From contig CM039124.1 of assembly GCA_022036555.1 (NCBI GenBank), positions 55,210,456-55,274,455 on the forward strand: a stretch of 64,000 nt of DNA, in the 5' to 3' direction. The position numbers and the translations under genes were made by a program. The DNA is from Microstegium vimineum. Its lineage: Eukaryota > Streptophyta > Magnoliopsida > Poales > Poaceae. Under the pieces are notes generated by a model. It did not search any database, had not been told where the DNA came from, and was given only the letters and a program-made list of their open reading frames with translations. Below, one piece after another: positions 46,090 to 59,075 of the stretch (position 1 is its first letter; each line of letters begins with the position of its first letter).

Positions 46090-48256
46090 AGGTATAAGGA
46101 CATCTGATAATCTATACTATAAAGGAGCCAAGGAAACAGAAAATACTTTCACCCAAAAAAATTTCTTACACATATAATATTTCTACTCTTGAATGTTTTT
46201 TGCTTTTCAATCTCATGTCATCATCGCCGGTCCTGTATCCACTCCCATCTCACGGCATCGCACACCCTATAGATTGACCTTTGCAAGTGTCACTTAGGCC
46301 CAGCCGCGGAGACGGGCGAGCGGCGCAACAACTCTAGACACCCAAACTAGAGATTCTCACTCTCATGTAATATATGTATACTACAATACGTATTCATAAA
46401 GTTGTAGTAGTATTCAATCATATATTAGGGGTGTAGTCTTTTTTGTAAACTATGATTCCATAATTTATAGATTACTTCAATAGAGAGTTGAGGATAGTTT
46501 CACGTATAGAAATTAGATCATGTATGTGAACTGGGAGGACGTTTACAGAGAACAATGTTTATTGATAAGTTTAATTTACAAAAGTATTTTATAAAACTCT
46601 GATAAGTTTGGTGATGTTTTATAATTTTGCATAAGCAAATTATAAGGTAATTTAATATGTACTATTTGTTCCGAGCACCTGAACCTAACTTAAGGTATTT
46701 GATTTAGAATTTATCATGTCTACTAAACTCAGTTATTTGTTTTTTCCAATTGTTCAATGCCCTTTAGCGTGCCTCTGTCTTTCGAGTTCCACCTAATTCA
46801 TTGTCTAGCATGGATGCCTCTGTCCTAATGCCCATCACCCGCAATTGCTCAGGTTTGATCATTAATATATTCAACTTATAACAACAATGAATTTTTGTTT
46901 GGCCATATGATATCTACATATGGGCATGACAAAATTGTGATCACGTTCTTGTTTCTTCTCTCTCGCAAGCAAGACGTTAACATCTGAGTTTACATCTACT
47001 AATGCCAGTGCCACTGCCGCCATCGTCGTTGTCAGCTGAGCATCAGATTGATCATCTGTAATAATAGGAATTATGTGAAGCTTGTGAAGAAAAAAAAATG
47101 TTAGAGATGGTGTACTCTCTGGAAGAAGAACATAAATGTGATTTCGTGTACATATCAGCAAATATCTTTGTTCAGTTTTTATGTTGAGCAATCTTTGACT
47201 CCATTGAAACATGATGATTTACTCAAAGTTCCTTAGGAAATTTCTTGATGCTTCTAAGAAAGAGCCATTCCGAAATGTAGTGGTGTGTTTTAGAGAGCCA
47301 AGTTCAACTAAAGTAAGAAGCCAATAAGGATGTAGACAAACAAAAGCACCAGGTGCGTGCGTGTGGTTGTGTACTTGTGTGAATAAAATAATACAGAGCT
47401 CATGGATTTTTATCTATTTATTTATTTATAAAAAATATGGGTTCCACTTAAACAAATGAAAAAACAACAATATATCGGTCTTTAGAACTGCAATTACCAG
47501 TCCATAACCGAATTTACCTATTCATTTGCAGATGAAGAGAAATGTGATAAAAAAATATACATTATAGATCACACTAAAAAAAATTGATGAAAATTGACAA
47601 GCTATAAAATGCTAATTTAAAACTTAAATATTTTCAAGACATGTGTGTGCCACATTCACTGGCCATTCATAATATCAAGTCAAATAGTTTTAATTTTGAT
47701 TGAGTTTATCAATATTTATAATATCATATATGTACCATTAAATTTATCGTGAAATATTTTTTCATAGCATATATTTATTTATTTTATATGAACTTAGTTA
47801 GATTTTATTTAATTTGGCTTGAGATGCAACTAGAATTGCATTTTTTCGAGTGGAGAACACCAACCAAAATCCGCAACCACGTCAAACAAAATCAGGGATA
47901 TACGACAAATAGACATGATCTGTTATTTGTGTCTAAATTAAGTGCACAAAATCACAATAAAGTGCAATTTCAGCGTTGCTAAGTTTATGATACCTGCACG
48001 CACGATATAGGAAAGTCGAACCATTAGGCGCCCATGGCTTACAAAGTTACAATACATTCCAACCAAAGTCATTTGCTTTGTTTATTTTGCGTTGCTCTTT
48101 TCGTCAGTGGTTTAGTTTTTGTTTGACCCCAAGGCACCACAATGGATTAAGTAGCGCAAATTCAACTGCTCTCTGAGCACGTTTCTCCGATCCTGAAATG
48201 CTCACCTGGCTGCCCACTCCCGCATTTGGCCACCACAAATAAGAAACGATACGACG
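46090..48256. other. AT-rich intergenic stretch
   Basis: No gene, RNA gene or clear terminal repeats recognised. The 113-residue minus-strand frame at 46871-47212 has no family features. The right end is the promoter side of the dirigent-like gene. Confidence 0.4.
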
Positions 48257-48838
48257 ATGCTCGCCAGGATCATCTTCTGCGTGGTCATCTCCGCCGCCGT
48301 CCTCGCCGTCGTCCTCCTCGCCACCGTCTCCCCGCTGCCACACCGGTCGGCCGGCCACAAGAAGGGCGCTCCAGGCCAGCGCACCTTCACGGTGTACATC
48401 CACCCCACGGTATCGGCAGCCGTGCAGCAAGGGCAACAAGTCCAAGAGCGCCGGCGAGGAGCGAGCGCGCTGGTGTTCCACCACCGGATGACGGCGGGGC
48501 CGGAGAGCACGTCGTGGACCGTCGGCGCGGCCTCTGGGTTTCTGCTCCCGGCTGGCGAGCGCGGCGCCGCGGCGTCGGTGTTCGACACGGTGCACCTGGC
48601 GTTCGACGGCGGCGCCGGCCTGTCCGGCAGCCTCTGCGTCGAGACGAGCGACGAGAAGGAGCGGCGGGGCGGGAGACGACGGCACGACGGGGAGGAGGAG
48701 GCGCTGCGAGTGGTCGGCGGCACTGGCGCGTTTGCGTTCGCGCGAGGGCATGCCGTCCTGCGGGGACTGCAGCCCCGCCCTGGCGCCACGGCGGCGGCGC
48801 TGCTTCTTGAGCTCAGCGTTTCCTCTGCTGAGAGTTAG
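48257..48838 (+). CDS. Dirigent-like protein with N-terminal membrane anchor
   Basis: Intronless, 193 residues. Residues 1-27 (MLARIIFCVVISAAVLAVVL and on) form a strong hydrophobic segment that acts as signal peptide or anchor, so the rest is extracellular or luminal. The body has a dirigent-like order: TFTVYIHPTV, ALVFHHRMTAGPES, ASGFLLPA, FDTVHLAFD, LSGSLCVE and LRVVGGTGAFAFARGHAVL, an eight-stranded barrel plan. Dirigent proteins steer stereoselective coupling of phenolic radicals in the cell wall. A charged loop (DEKERRGGRRRHDGEEE) interrupts the last third. The coding region is extremely GC-rich against an AT-rich surround, as many intronless grass genes are. Family call is moderate; the exact reaction is unknown. 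Confidence 0.75.
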   Translation: MLARIIFCVVISAAVLAVVLLATVSPLPHRSAGHKKGAPGQRTFTVYIHPTVSAAVQQGQQVQERRRGASALVFHHRMTAGPESTSWTVGAASGFLLPAGERGAAASVFDTVHLAFDGGAGLSGSLCVETSDEKERRGGRRRHDGEEEALRVVGGTGAFAFARGHAVLRGLQPRPGATAAALLLELSVSSAES

Positions 48839-49371
48839 TCTGCTACTAAGCGTGAGCGATCGCCCATCGGGGAAAAACAAAGAACGTGAGCGATCATATA
48901 TTATGTCATAAACGATCCAATTTTTGTCTTCTTTTCATTTGTAATGTGAATTGACAACCTGTTTTTTTTTTTCCAAAAAGAAGGTATTTTTTTCGCTAAT
49001 AACGTGAGACACAAGAGTTCACAAAATGAATGTATCGTTGCAGTGTCGCCAGAATGATATAATCATTTTTTTTTGGGTGCTGAGAGTTGTACTGCATACA
49101 TTTCCTCATCTTTTGAGAAGAACGGGCACACTTTTACCGTGAGTCCATCTTCACGTCTCAAAACTATATGAACTTATGAAGCTTTGTGGAGACAAGTCCA
49201 AATCCAAACAACCAAAATCCTGTAAGTTTTAGTGAATAATAACACATGGGTCTATCAATAGTGGTATATGGGTTTAGTAGCAAATTTGGGAAGCCCAATG
49301 TTTACAATGGCAACAAACTAAAGGCGATTGGTTGGGTGTGTAGGCTTGGGCCTGGTAGGCAGTGGCGGAGC
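48839..49371. other. 3' flank of the dirigent-like gene
   Basis: AT-rich, includes the likely 3' UTR. No other gene is seen. GTGGCGGAGCTTAG at 49363 adjoins the following MITE. Confidence 0.45.
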
Positions 49372-49992
49372 TTAGAGCATCTCCAAGTGATATAGTAAAA
49401 TAAATAGCTAAATTAGAGCATCTCCAAGTGATATGGTAAAATAAATAGCTAAATTAGAGCATCTCCAACAGATATGGTAAAATAAATAGCTAAATCACAT
49501 AGTTTAGCTCTTTTGTAAAATATAGAAGTTCTAAAAAAAGAAGAGTTTTTCAATAGACTTGCTATTTCTCATCACAAGATGGCAACCAGGTTCGCTTGCT
49601 ATTTATGCCCAACGAGATTTCAGGAATAGCATATTTGTTATTATACAAAATCAAATAGAAGATTTGTTGGAGTTCAATTTTCTTTGTAAAAATCTAAATA
49701 TACAATACAGAACAAAGATAGCATATCTCTTGGAGATGCTCTTACATAGTTTAGCTCTTTTGTAAAATACAAAAGTTCTAAAAAAAGAAGAGTTTTTCAA
49801 TAGACTTGTTATTTCTCATCACAAGATGGCAAACCAGGTTCGCTTGCTATTTATGTCCAACGAGATTTCAGGAATAACATACTTGCTATTATACAAAACC
49901 AAATAGAAAATCTGTTGGAGTTTAATTTTCTCTATAAAAAATTAAATATACAATACAAAACAAAGATAGCATATCTCTTGGAGATGCTCTTA
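49372..49992. mobile_element. Multimerised Tourist-like MITE
   Basis: Termini GAGCATCTCCAA and TTGGAGATGCTC with TTA at each junction (49372-49374 and 49990-49992). The left end is present three times in 41-bp units (49372, 49413, 49454), and the body with its right end is present twice (about 49497-49741 and 49745-49989) at high identity. A full single unit would be 290 bp or so; here ends and bodies have been amplified in tandem. Confidence 0.82.
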
Positions 49993-51865
49993 GCCGCGAA
50001 AGGAGATGGGCCCATATATATGATATGAAGTGTACAAAGAGAGGAGACATATTAGTATCTCATCATCATTTAACATGGTGCCTTCGTTTAGAATTTTTCT
50101 AGCTTTGGGAGGTCAGGGCCACTATGGCCCTCACTGAGCTCTGACACTGCTAGTAGGACCAGAGCCTCAGCCAGCATTCCGTATAGGTGGATGCAAGTTT
50201 TTTTTTGAAGAAACCTATATGGATGCAAGTTGGCTCTGATTGGTTTGACTTGCATGTGTTGCTAGATCCTTGCTGGTTTTAACCGCTGATTGGATGCCTG
50301 TGCAATAGGTTGGAGTTTGTGTGCTCAGTAGAAAACTTCGTTCCAATTGTAGCTGCGCGCTTCTCACCGGCCAAGTTCGCTAGAGGCGAAAAGTGTTTCT
50401 CATTTCCGCGCAGCCAGGTCGCGCTTGCACCTGCGTAACCAGAGGTTGTGCTTATGCTCCTCCTCTAGGGCTCTAGCCAACCAAACGTCAGCTTGCTGCA
50501 TCACATGGATTTAGTAAGGGCAGATACACCCAACCAATCGTGTCCTAATGACCGTCAGCGTATTTTAACTTGCAACATAATAAAAAAGTCTAAAATGACT
50601 ACCCAAGTATATATATAAATTATTCAACATAGTCTTTATGAAATATAACCTAAAAAATGTACCCATGAGTCTTTTTATAAATTACCCACTTAGGTCATTA
50701 TATAAATCATATAAACTAATGCCTTAATTATAACTGAAATCAAATACCCACCGTACTACTAAAATAAACCAAAATATTATTTAAATATATTTTTTAAAAT
50801 AATATATCAGAAATTACTATGATATACTAGTATGCCTATAAATTACACGCTTTTACTAATTTTAGTGAGGTCTTTGGTTAAATCTAAACCGTTAGATCAT
50901 TATTATAAAAGAAAATTGATTTCCCTCTTAACAATGTTGTACTCATGGTTATGCACGTAGCTCAAGTTAAGGTTTTCTACTAAACACATGTGGAAGTATG
51001 ATACAAAGGGAAAACTATTAATGCAGACAGGAAATATACGGTGCAATCGGTAGCTAAAGTTTACATAACACGGTAAAGATTATAGGGTATTGATATGAGT
51101 ATTGTGTCCTGAACAAATGAGGGTCAGCAATTTTGATTAGTGAGTCTTAATTTCAACTATGGCTTACCATACTATATTAAAATTACTAACCCGTGTAAGA
51201 GTACGGTTTGACGGACTTAGTTTATTTGAACGTCGACAGACTTTGTTTTTGTTATAGTATATGACCCGAGGCTTTCTTCCATTCAAATTTCATTTTTACT
51301 TGTGAAGCTGAATGTATCATTTTTCCCCATTGATCTAAAGTACGAGTGTATGACTAGTATGAGAAGAAGATGAATTTGTTTTTTTTATTTTTCTTTCTAT
51401 AGTAGGTTTGATATTTGATTGAGACATTGTGTAATTCATACAAACTAGTACAAAGCAAAACAGCCATATAAATTTTATTGACATTGTATAATGGATAAGA
51501 AGTACAAACCATTTGCCCGTTACATATACGGGACAACATATCAACCCTACGCTTTTTTCTTCGATTCTTAATTTCCTAGATCTTTTCTTTTTCAAGATCA
51601 TTTTTGCTAGTCTTGCTGACTATAAAGCACTAAAAATATAAAATAATCTATGAGAACCATGGGTAAAGATTGGAAAACTAGTGAACGAAAATTGAAACTA
51701 ATCTACTAGTGTCAACGCAGGGACTGCAACTCTGAGTGTTCTGAACTTCTGATCCCCTTCCCGTGCTGCAGAAGGATTGTGTTTTCCACTTGTTTCTGTG
51801 TATCCATACTTGCAATCTGTGGGTATCTCCTGTGCGGCGACATGGAGATATGTTCAAGCAAAGTA
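49993..51865. other. AT-rich intergenic stretch and UPF0114 3' UTR
   Basis: No supported gene. GGTGGATGCAAGTT-like sequence is repeated at 50187 and 50220. The last 150 bp are the likely 3' UTR of the UPF0114 gene. Confidence 0.4.
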
Positions 51866-53368
51866 TTACTTCAATTGCTGCTGGCCCATATTGAGCTTTG
51901 ATAGGATGAAGACGCTAGCAGAGGAAGCGAGCACCGCACCACCAAAGCAGGCCATGTCGAGTCCAGTAACCAGCGGCACGCTCTTGAACTTCTCGAGAAC
52001 GCCCACCTGGAGCAGCAGCAGTATGGCATGGCCAATCCTCGTCTTCGCCTGCGTGACGGACCTGATCCTGGCCCCTTCTTTCAGTTTCTGGTATGGATTT
52101 GTAGCTCTTTGTTAGTACCAACACATGTGTGATGGATCTGTGTATTCAACAAGTATTGACAGCTAGGGATCAATTCACCTTGAGGTTGAAATTAAATGCA
52201 CCTAAGTGGGACGCGTCAACGGGCCGTGCCTGTTTCTGAATGCTCTGAGAACCATAGAACATGATGTACAGCCCCATGCCAAACGTGAGAAGGGCAGTGC
52301 CGATCAGAAACATGTGTTAGGGTGTGCAGCGGAATCCGGCCCGACTCGCTATACCTACGAGCCGGCACCCCTCGGGCCCAGGTCCACCGGAGCCCACAAC
52401 ATATCCAGGCCTCAGGCCTAACTCAACCCAAAAGACTAGCCTGATAGATGAGGGCTGCCCCCGCCTTATATGTTGTGCTCCCCCACCATCAATTACCGAT
52501 GTGGAGAAAGACGTTTGCCCTCAAGTTAGTTTGTTGGTACTGCAGTGTGTGAACTGAAACTGACATGTAAGGAAGGTATACACTTAGCGGCCATAGGAAT
52601 GTACCTAAAGCTTCAATAAGCAGCCTTATGGTTTCACCATGATCTTCTGTGTGGGACATGGCGTGGAAGCGCATGACGAATGACTTCATCACAACTGCAC
52701 AACCCTGCAAGCGTATAGAAATATCAGCCCGGGAAGCTTGCTCGCATCACGGCATCAGTGGGTACAGCCAGCCAACAGGACGCAAGCAAGGCAGGAAAAC
52801 TGAAGAAATGATCTCTACCTCAGCAAACAAAGGGACTGAACCAACGAGGGATCCCGCAACACCGATCAGTGCGAATGACTGGCAATTGACGATGACCTGA
52901 CGTTGTTATCCATATGATATGAACTCCGTTAGCAAAGATGAAGAGCTGAGCTGGTTCCTATGAACTACAAGTTCTGTAGCATATGGATGCCTTTCAGAGA
53001 ATTGTTACCTGATGGATGATTCTCTCGACGATCTTGGACCAGCACTGCCTTGACAGTGCCAACTTCGCGGCTCCAAACCACCTCAGGATCATCCTCCTTG
53101 TGATCTCATACGCCAGGGGTAACAAGAGATCAATGCTCTTCACCTCCGACTCCGACAGGAAAATCCCCTGCTGCTTCTTCTCAGGCGTGCAGCTGGCAGC
53201 TCCCAGGGTGATCAAGGCAGCCCTCTGCTCTGCGTCACGGCTGATCCCGTGCGGCGGCCTCTTCGCCTCCCATAGAAACGGGAACTTGAGAGAGGGGATG
53301 CGGTAGGGGCTGTCCGTTTCGAATGCCTTGGTGGTCGCCCTGACCAACCTGCCGCTTGCCCCTGCCAT
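51866..53368 (-). CDS. UPF0114-family membrane protein, exon 4 acceptor defective
   Basis: Five coding exons on the minus strand: 53368-53009, 52896-52819, 52704-52605, 52315-52179 and 52087-51866. Phases agree and give 298 residues from MAGASGRLVRATTKAF; an in-frame ATG at 53428 would add 20 residues. The C-terminal 190 residues carry hydrophobic segments FALIGVAGSLVGSVPLFAE, FLIGTALLTFGMGLYIMF, AILLLLQVGVLEKF and GGAVLASSASVFIL with the VTGLDMACFGG signature, matching the plant UPF0114 (YqhA-like) family, usually predicted plastid membrane proteins of unknown role. Exons 1-3 and 5 have proper GT-AG borders, but exon 4 is preceded by AC instead of AG, because a repeat-like insertion ends exactly there. 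The gene may therefore be mis-spliced or inactive. Confidence 0.85.
52316..52540. mobile_element. Small LTR/TRIM-like insertion at a splice acceptor
   Basis: On the plus strand it starts TGTTAGGG directly after exon 4 and contains CCTAACTCAACCCAAAAGAC, a CCGCCTTATATGTTGT block and ACCGATGTGG, a combination typical of the LTRs of small TRIM-type retroelements. The end near 52540 is not sharp: CTGCAG at 52541-52546 could be the original acceptor of the interrupted intron (minus strand CACACTGCAG). I found no target duplication. Confidence 0.55.
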
Positions 53369-53428
53369 TGCCGAGCTTAGATCGGCTAGTAGTACAGGTT
53401 CTCTCTTCCCTAGTTGAACAAGTCTCAA

Positions 53429-55449
53429 AGAAGCTAGTTCCCTTCTAGAGTACTCTGAAACCGATGTTGTATGAAGACAAACTCCTTTCTAGCTGCACCT
53501 GGTACCTTTTGTGCTTGCTTTACGTCTGAATTTTCTGCAGGACAGCAAGGCGTGGAAGACCTTTTAAATACGCACATGCACGTGTGAAAGGGACGGGGGG
53601 GTCATGAGGGACATGTGTAGCAGCAGCAAGTTGAACAGAAATTCCCGTGGACAGACTCGGCACACACTGAATAAACTTCGTTAAGTTCAGTTTCGCAAGT
53701 CTTAAGTTGGAAAAAAAAATGGGTACCAACCGCACGCTACAATGCTGATGGCTCGTCGTCTGACGACGAGCGAAACAGGACAGGCGAGAAGAACGACTTG
53801 GCTGCACCGAAAGCAACGTTGAGGAAGCAAGGAAAGAAAGAAAGAAAGAAGCAAAAGGTGAACTGAACCTGCAACCCTGTACTGACGCCGGAAAAGCGCC
53901 AAAGTTTTTTCCAAAGCGTGAGCGAGGAAACGAGCGCCTTCCACGCCTCCACGCATTTTTCAGCCGTCTACCACCGTAGCCGCGGACGTAAGTAGTGAGT
54001 GAGGACGAGTGGTGGGAGCGAACCGATCGTACGCGTGTGCGGCGGCAACGGTTTCCTTGCCCCGCCGGTCCGCTTCCTCCGCTCGGTTCCAAGGCTGGTC
54101 GCATCGGCCATCGACGGAGTCGGAGAGAGCAGGCACACGACGCCGGCCACGGGCCAGCCATGGCAATGCCCACGGCAGCTCGTAATCGTAACCCTGCGTA
54201 TGCGTATGTACCTGCACTAGTCGTCGTCCAGGCTCAACGGTTTGGCAGGTCGTGTCAGTCCAGCGAAACGTCTCGGCGTTCGTCATCTGGCGAGGCCACA
54301 CGTCGACGCGTCCGACGGCCGGTCGTGAACTCGTGATGCTGATGCGCTAATTTCTTCGTGCTGTGAATTGTGATCGTCTACTCGGTTTTGTCTGGACCCA
54401 GGTGGTAGTTTTTCACGGGATTTGATTTGCACCGGAATGAATCTTCAGGCAGCCTGGGCCTTGATCCGGCCCAACTAACCTGTTCCAGAAACGGAGAAGG
54501 GGCCTGGAGGCTCCACAGTTTGTGGCCATCGTCAAATCGTCATGTACCAGGGCTAGGGGTAAATTAGACAAGGGGTTTCCATTTTCCAAAATGGGAACAA
54601 CCGGAGTAAATAGGATCTCAATATTCAATTCAGCTTTGATTATATAATTCGTAAATTCTGGCCTTGAACTTCTGGGTAATATTTCTTTGACTACTATACA
54701 AGAGCTCTCTCTCTCTCTTGCTCAACTACTGTGCTGCACTGCACTGTGCAGTAATGAGTACAGGACCAGCAGAACGTAGTGCAGCCGTGCAGGTAATCTG
54801 ATTCTGCAGAATCCATTTGTATTTTTCAATTCTTTTTAAACAATGAGCAGGATCCAGAATCTTTGTCCACAAGCTGGATTGCAGGGCACCACCACGATAA
54901 AAAGACGAGCATAAAGTTTTGGGCCACTCGCAAAGCAAAGGGAAGTGTGGGGCTGCAGCCAAACTGTGGCATACATTTTGGTTGGATTCGTGGTTGTTAG
55001 ATAGGCTCGAAAATGTATCGCCAAATAGCAGATTGAGTGCCTACTTTTCTGCTACGTTTCAGGCTTTTCTCCACCGAGGCGACAAAAGCTATTTGTCCCT
55101 CTCCTTTCTCTCCGACAGAAGACGACTAGACCAGCGAATGTGGTGGGTACTACATTAGTGTTAATCAGAACTTATACATCACCATCAGAGTCCAATTTTT
55201 GTATAAATATATGTGTAATATGTTGTTGGGTTGCACCATGTTTGCTAAAATTATGTTGGATTGTTTACATTGTGTTGCTTGTAGTTACCTACTCACCTCT
55301 ATTTTTTTTCTAGTGGAGGTCTCATGTTTCTGGTAAAAATATGAGAGAAAAGAGTATTTCATTTGTATCTATCTATATCTATCTATCTATTCGCTTGTGC
55401 AAATCTATCTATCGCGTGTGTTTGGTTTGGGGATAGAGTGGCTTGGGTT
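53429..55449. other. Upstream region of UPF0114 and intergenic DNA
   Basis: Long frames at 53520-54173 and 53960-54301 (minus) have no recognisable domains. GAAA microsatellite at 53831-53850 and TATC microsatellite at 55366-55392. No gene is called. Confidence 0.4.
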
Positions 55450-58400
55450 TGTCACACCCGGTTTTAAGAACAAAACCAGATTTACACCATATGTGAGCCC
55501 AGGAAGTCAAATCTCACATATAGCCACAAATTGAGGTGATATCAAAAGACAATACTTAAATACATAACATATAAGGTCAAAGGATAACCTTAACACAGTA
55601 AACAACGGAAAGACGGCTCCGAACTTCAGGCGAAGGCTCCGACTTCACAGGGACAACTGACTGGTTGATCACAAACCTAACTCTTTTAACTGTTGCTCTT
55701 TGCAATCTGGTATGGTTGATAAGACAAGGGTGAACACTTAAAGTACTCAGCAAGATTAACACAGGGTTATGAAGCTCAAAAGGCTGACACTGTCTGTACT
55801 GCGGTTGCTTTTAACTTGGTCAAGTTTTACCAACACTTAGCTTTAGTTATGCATACCCAGTTGGTAACCACATGATCATTAATGAAACAATCTCATATAT
55901 CATATCTCCGAACTTACCATCATAAGTTGTTCAACAACAGGAGTTACTAACACTGTGAGTTTTCCAGGCCGCTCGTGACCGTGAGCACGGCTATCATGAT
56001 AGATTCACACTCTGCAGAGGTTATACACTTTACCCACAAGCCGTGTAACCCATATGCCCGGGACGGCCAATCCCAAAACACTGCCAAGGTGAGCGGATAG
56101 GGTACACTATGAAGTCTTTCAAAAGTCTTCCCAACATGTTGCCAGACCCTACGGACCCAAGGGCAAGGGGTATGTAAAGCCCCTACTCGATGGTACCTTT
56201 CGAAGCGGTAACCACCCTAGGACATGCCCTACAACCAGCTCGACAATGGTGCCTTTCACGAACTGCCAACATGCTAGTATGAATCTTTATACTTGACTAA
56301 AGCCAGAGTCATTATAGCACTCATGGTTGCATTTGAATCCCAACTTTTGCCCTACAGTGGGGTCCTATTCCATGTTGCTATAAAAGCCAATTTTATCTCA
56401 TTGTTGCATATATCATTAATCAATATTCGATTCAATATTCATCATGTAAAGCATAGCAGAGCTACCCATATGCATAGAAACCCATAGTGACAAGGTACAA
56501 GGTAACAAGCTATGGTATAGATTTAAATAGGAATCAATTTAGACACATGCAATATGATTAGATGAATTAAAGTGAATAGGTAACAAGGATGATCCCATGT
56601 TAAACTTTCCTTAAACTCTTAGATCCTTTCTTCACTTGATTCTCGATCTTCTGATGACTTCTTCTTGATCTCCACGTAAATCTCACCGATTGGACAAGAT
56701 CACCACACAAGCATCTGAACAATCATACAAAGCATACAATATATCTACTTTAGAACAATACACCAATCAACGAAAAAGGTTTAAAAATAAATCTACGTAT
56801 TGCTACGATCACGCAGACGCGAGAATCACGCTAATCGGATCTATAACGAAAAGAAACGTCTACCGAAGATTAGTTTTTATAAGAGAATTAGACTTCATTT
56901 ATTTTATTTAAAAAGCATATATTGGATACTTCAGAGAAATACCCAAATTAAATTAAGTCACATTACCTTGCTTTGTAAAAACAAGATTAAACTAAGTATG
57001 TTTTGTTTTATGAAAAGCCGAGGTGGAAAACCCTAATTGATTTTAATTGGAAAACCATTGATTATATAGATTAATCAATTATCATTTTATTTTAGATAAT
57101 AAAACATTTTTAATATTGTTACTAATAGGTAGATCTTATCGTTACGAAACCAACGCAACTCGAACGGGACAAAACAGATCTAAAACGAATAAACTATAGA
57201 TTAAACAAGAGCATTAAAAGAATTAATTTACTTTGATTTTCAAAAGTAATTAACATAGATGAAAACTATACTACTGGATAGAGCATAAAACTATGAATCT
57301 AACGCAACTTGAACGGATCGATTTGGATTAAAAACAAAGAAGTTATAGGGTTTTGAAATCGGATGGCAAATATGTAAATAGGGATTTTCATTTAAAACCG
57401 AATTAAACAGATCTAAAAAGAGAATACGCTTTCCAGAGGGGAAAACGTAAACGTGAAAACCGCTTTGGATGGAAGGGATACACTACGACGAAGAGAAAAA
57501 CAAGACGAACCTTGTAGCACCAGAAAAGCTCGCCGGAGTTGACCGCCAATGATATGATAGGAAGAGAGAAAACTATAATTTACTACACGAGAGATTTCCC
57601 AAACTAGGGGCTCCTCTTACGGTAGTTGTGGTGTGCTTTGACAAGAAGGTGATATATATATATATATAGGGAGAAAAACTCCCTACATGTTCATCAACTG
57701 GCGATATGGTACTAATTGATGGTGCACTTTCACATTTACTAATGGGCCAATTAGACATAAAAGCCCATTAGTAAATAAATGCATGGACTTTTGAGATTTA
57801 TTAGGATTATTGCACATGGGCTTTGAGGACCGGTGGGAAATTGAGATATTTATTATATATTTTCGGAATAAATTATTTTCGTGAATAAAATAATTCTAGA
57901 AAAGTCTAGAACTAATATTTAAGTCACGAAAAATACTCCGAAGTCTCCAAAAATTCTGGGAAAATTCTCGGAGACACTTTGGAATATTATGAACCCAAAT
58001 AAAGTATTTGGATCTCACGAAAAGATATTTTGGAGCATCTAAAAATTAGATTAAGCTCATAGAAAAAATGAGAAAAGGTTCTAAAAAAGCCAGAAAAATT
58101 CCCCGGAAGATTTTAGAGATATTTTTATGAATGATGGACTCAAGAGAATGATTTAGGGTCAAAATAAAAGAATTCTTGGGAAACTCCAAACAAGAGGATG
58201 GAGTTAGGGAACAATGAATTTGATGATAGAAAAGATGGAGACATGCTGGATAGAGGTAAACTTGTAAATTAGGTGGATCTAGTTTCGGAATAAAACAAAA
58301 GAGAAAATCGGATTTTAAACCCAGTCGTGGACTGCGGGTTAAATACTTAAGATATCAAGGGCTCTTTAGCAAGATAACTGGCCGAAGGGGTATCTTGGAT

Positions 58401-59075
58401 TAGGGATCGTTGGATCTAAGGCCAATGACCCAGATTAGATGGAGGGAGAGGGAGATGGATTCCCCACTAGGGGAACAGTGGCCCGGCGGTGAACGCCATG
58501 GACGGGAGCTCTGCTCCATGCCGGCGCGGGCGGTTTGAGCCGGAATGGACTCGGGAAGGGTTCCAGGAGGTAGGTGAAGGAGATGTGAGTTCTCCTGTAC
58601 CGATAGGGAGGAACGGAGGAGTACGGTGCGGGCCGGCGACGAGCAAAGGCGGGCGGAGTTGTTCTGCACGGTATGCCGAGCACCTGAGAGTAACACAGAG
58701 GGATAAAGAAGGTTAGGCGAGTTTGGAAGAATGTCCCGAAGCTCGGTGATCTCCTTACGATGGTGGCAAAGCACGGAGCGAGCTCGGCGGCGTGAGGAGG
58801 GGGAAGGCGCTGACAGCGCGGGACCATCGCGTCGGCGAGGCAAAGCAGCCCTTGTAGATGGAAGGGGAGAGGGAACCAGGCCGGCTAGGCTGGTTGGGCC
58901 AGAAGGTGAGGAAGAGAGGATTTGATCCTATTCCTTTTCTTTTTGTTTTCAAAGCTTTTCTTAAATCCTTTTTGAAAACCATTTTCTAAACCGTTTTGAA
59001 AAGCTTTGAGTTTTGCAAAACCAAGCATCACAAAAAGGATAATGCAGAGGCATGAATGCTCAAGCAAAGGTTGCT
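55450..59075. mobile_element. Long gypsy-type LTR-like segment
   Basis: Begins TGTCACACCCGGTTTTAAG with ACATATGTGAGCCCAGGAAG-type sequence following, a start I associate with long LTRs of large grass gypsy elements. It continues as 3.6 kb of AT-rich, then GC-rich sequence, and near 59045 has GGCATGAATGCTCAA, usual close to the end of that LTR class, but no closing TGTGACA. It seems to be a truncated solo LTR. Frames inside (for example 58400-58843) are not genes. A TA run lies at 57653-57668. Confidence 0.5.

Noticed and set aside
48104..48880. 258-codon minus-strand and 194-codon alternative plus-strand frames
   Set aside because: Shadows of the GC-rich dirigent-like gene at 48257-48838.
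52316..52540. U12-type (AT-AC) intron as explanation for the AC acceptor
   Set aside because: The donor is GTACATTC and lacks the ATATCC consensus, and the sequence next to the AC looks like an inserted repeat.
53520..54173. 217-codon minus-strand frame upstream of UPF0114
   Set aside because: Ser/Arg/Phe-rich without recognisable motifs; probably promoter-side DNA.
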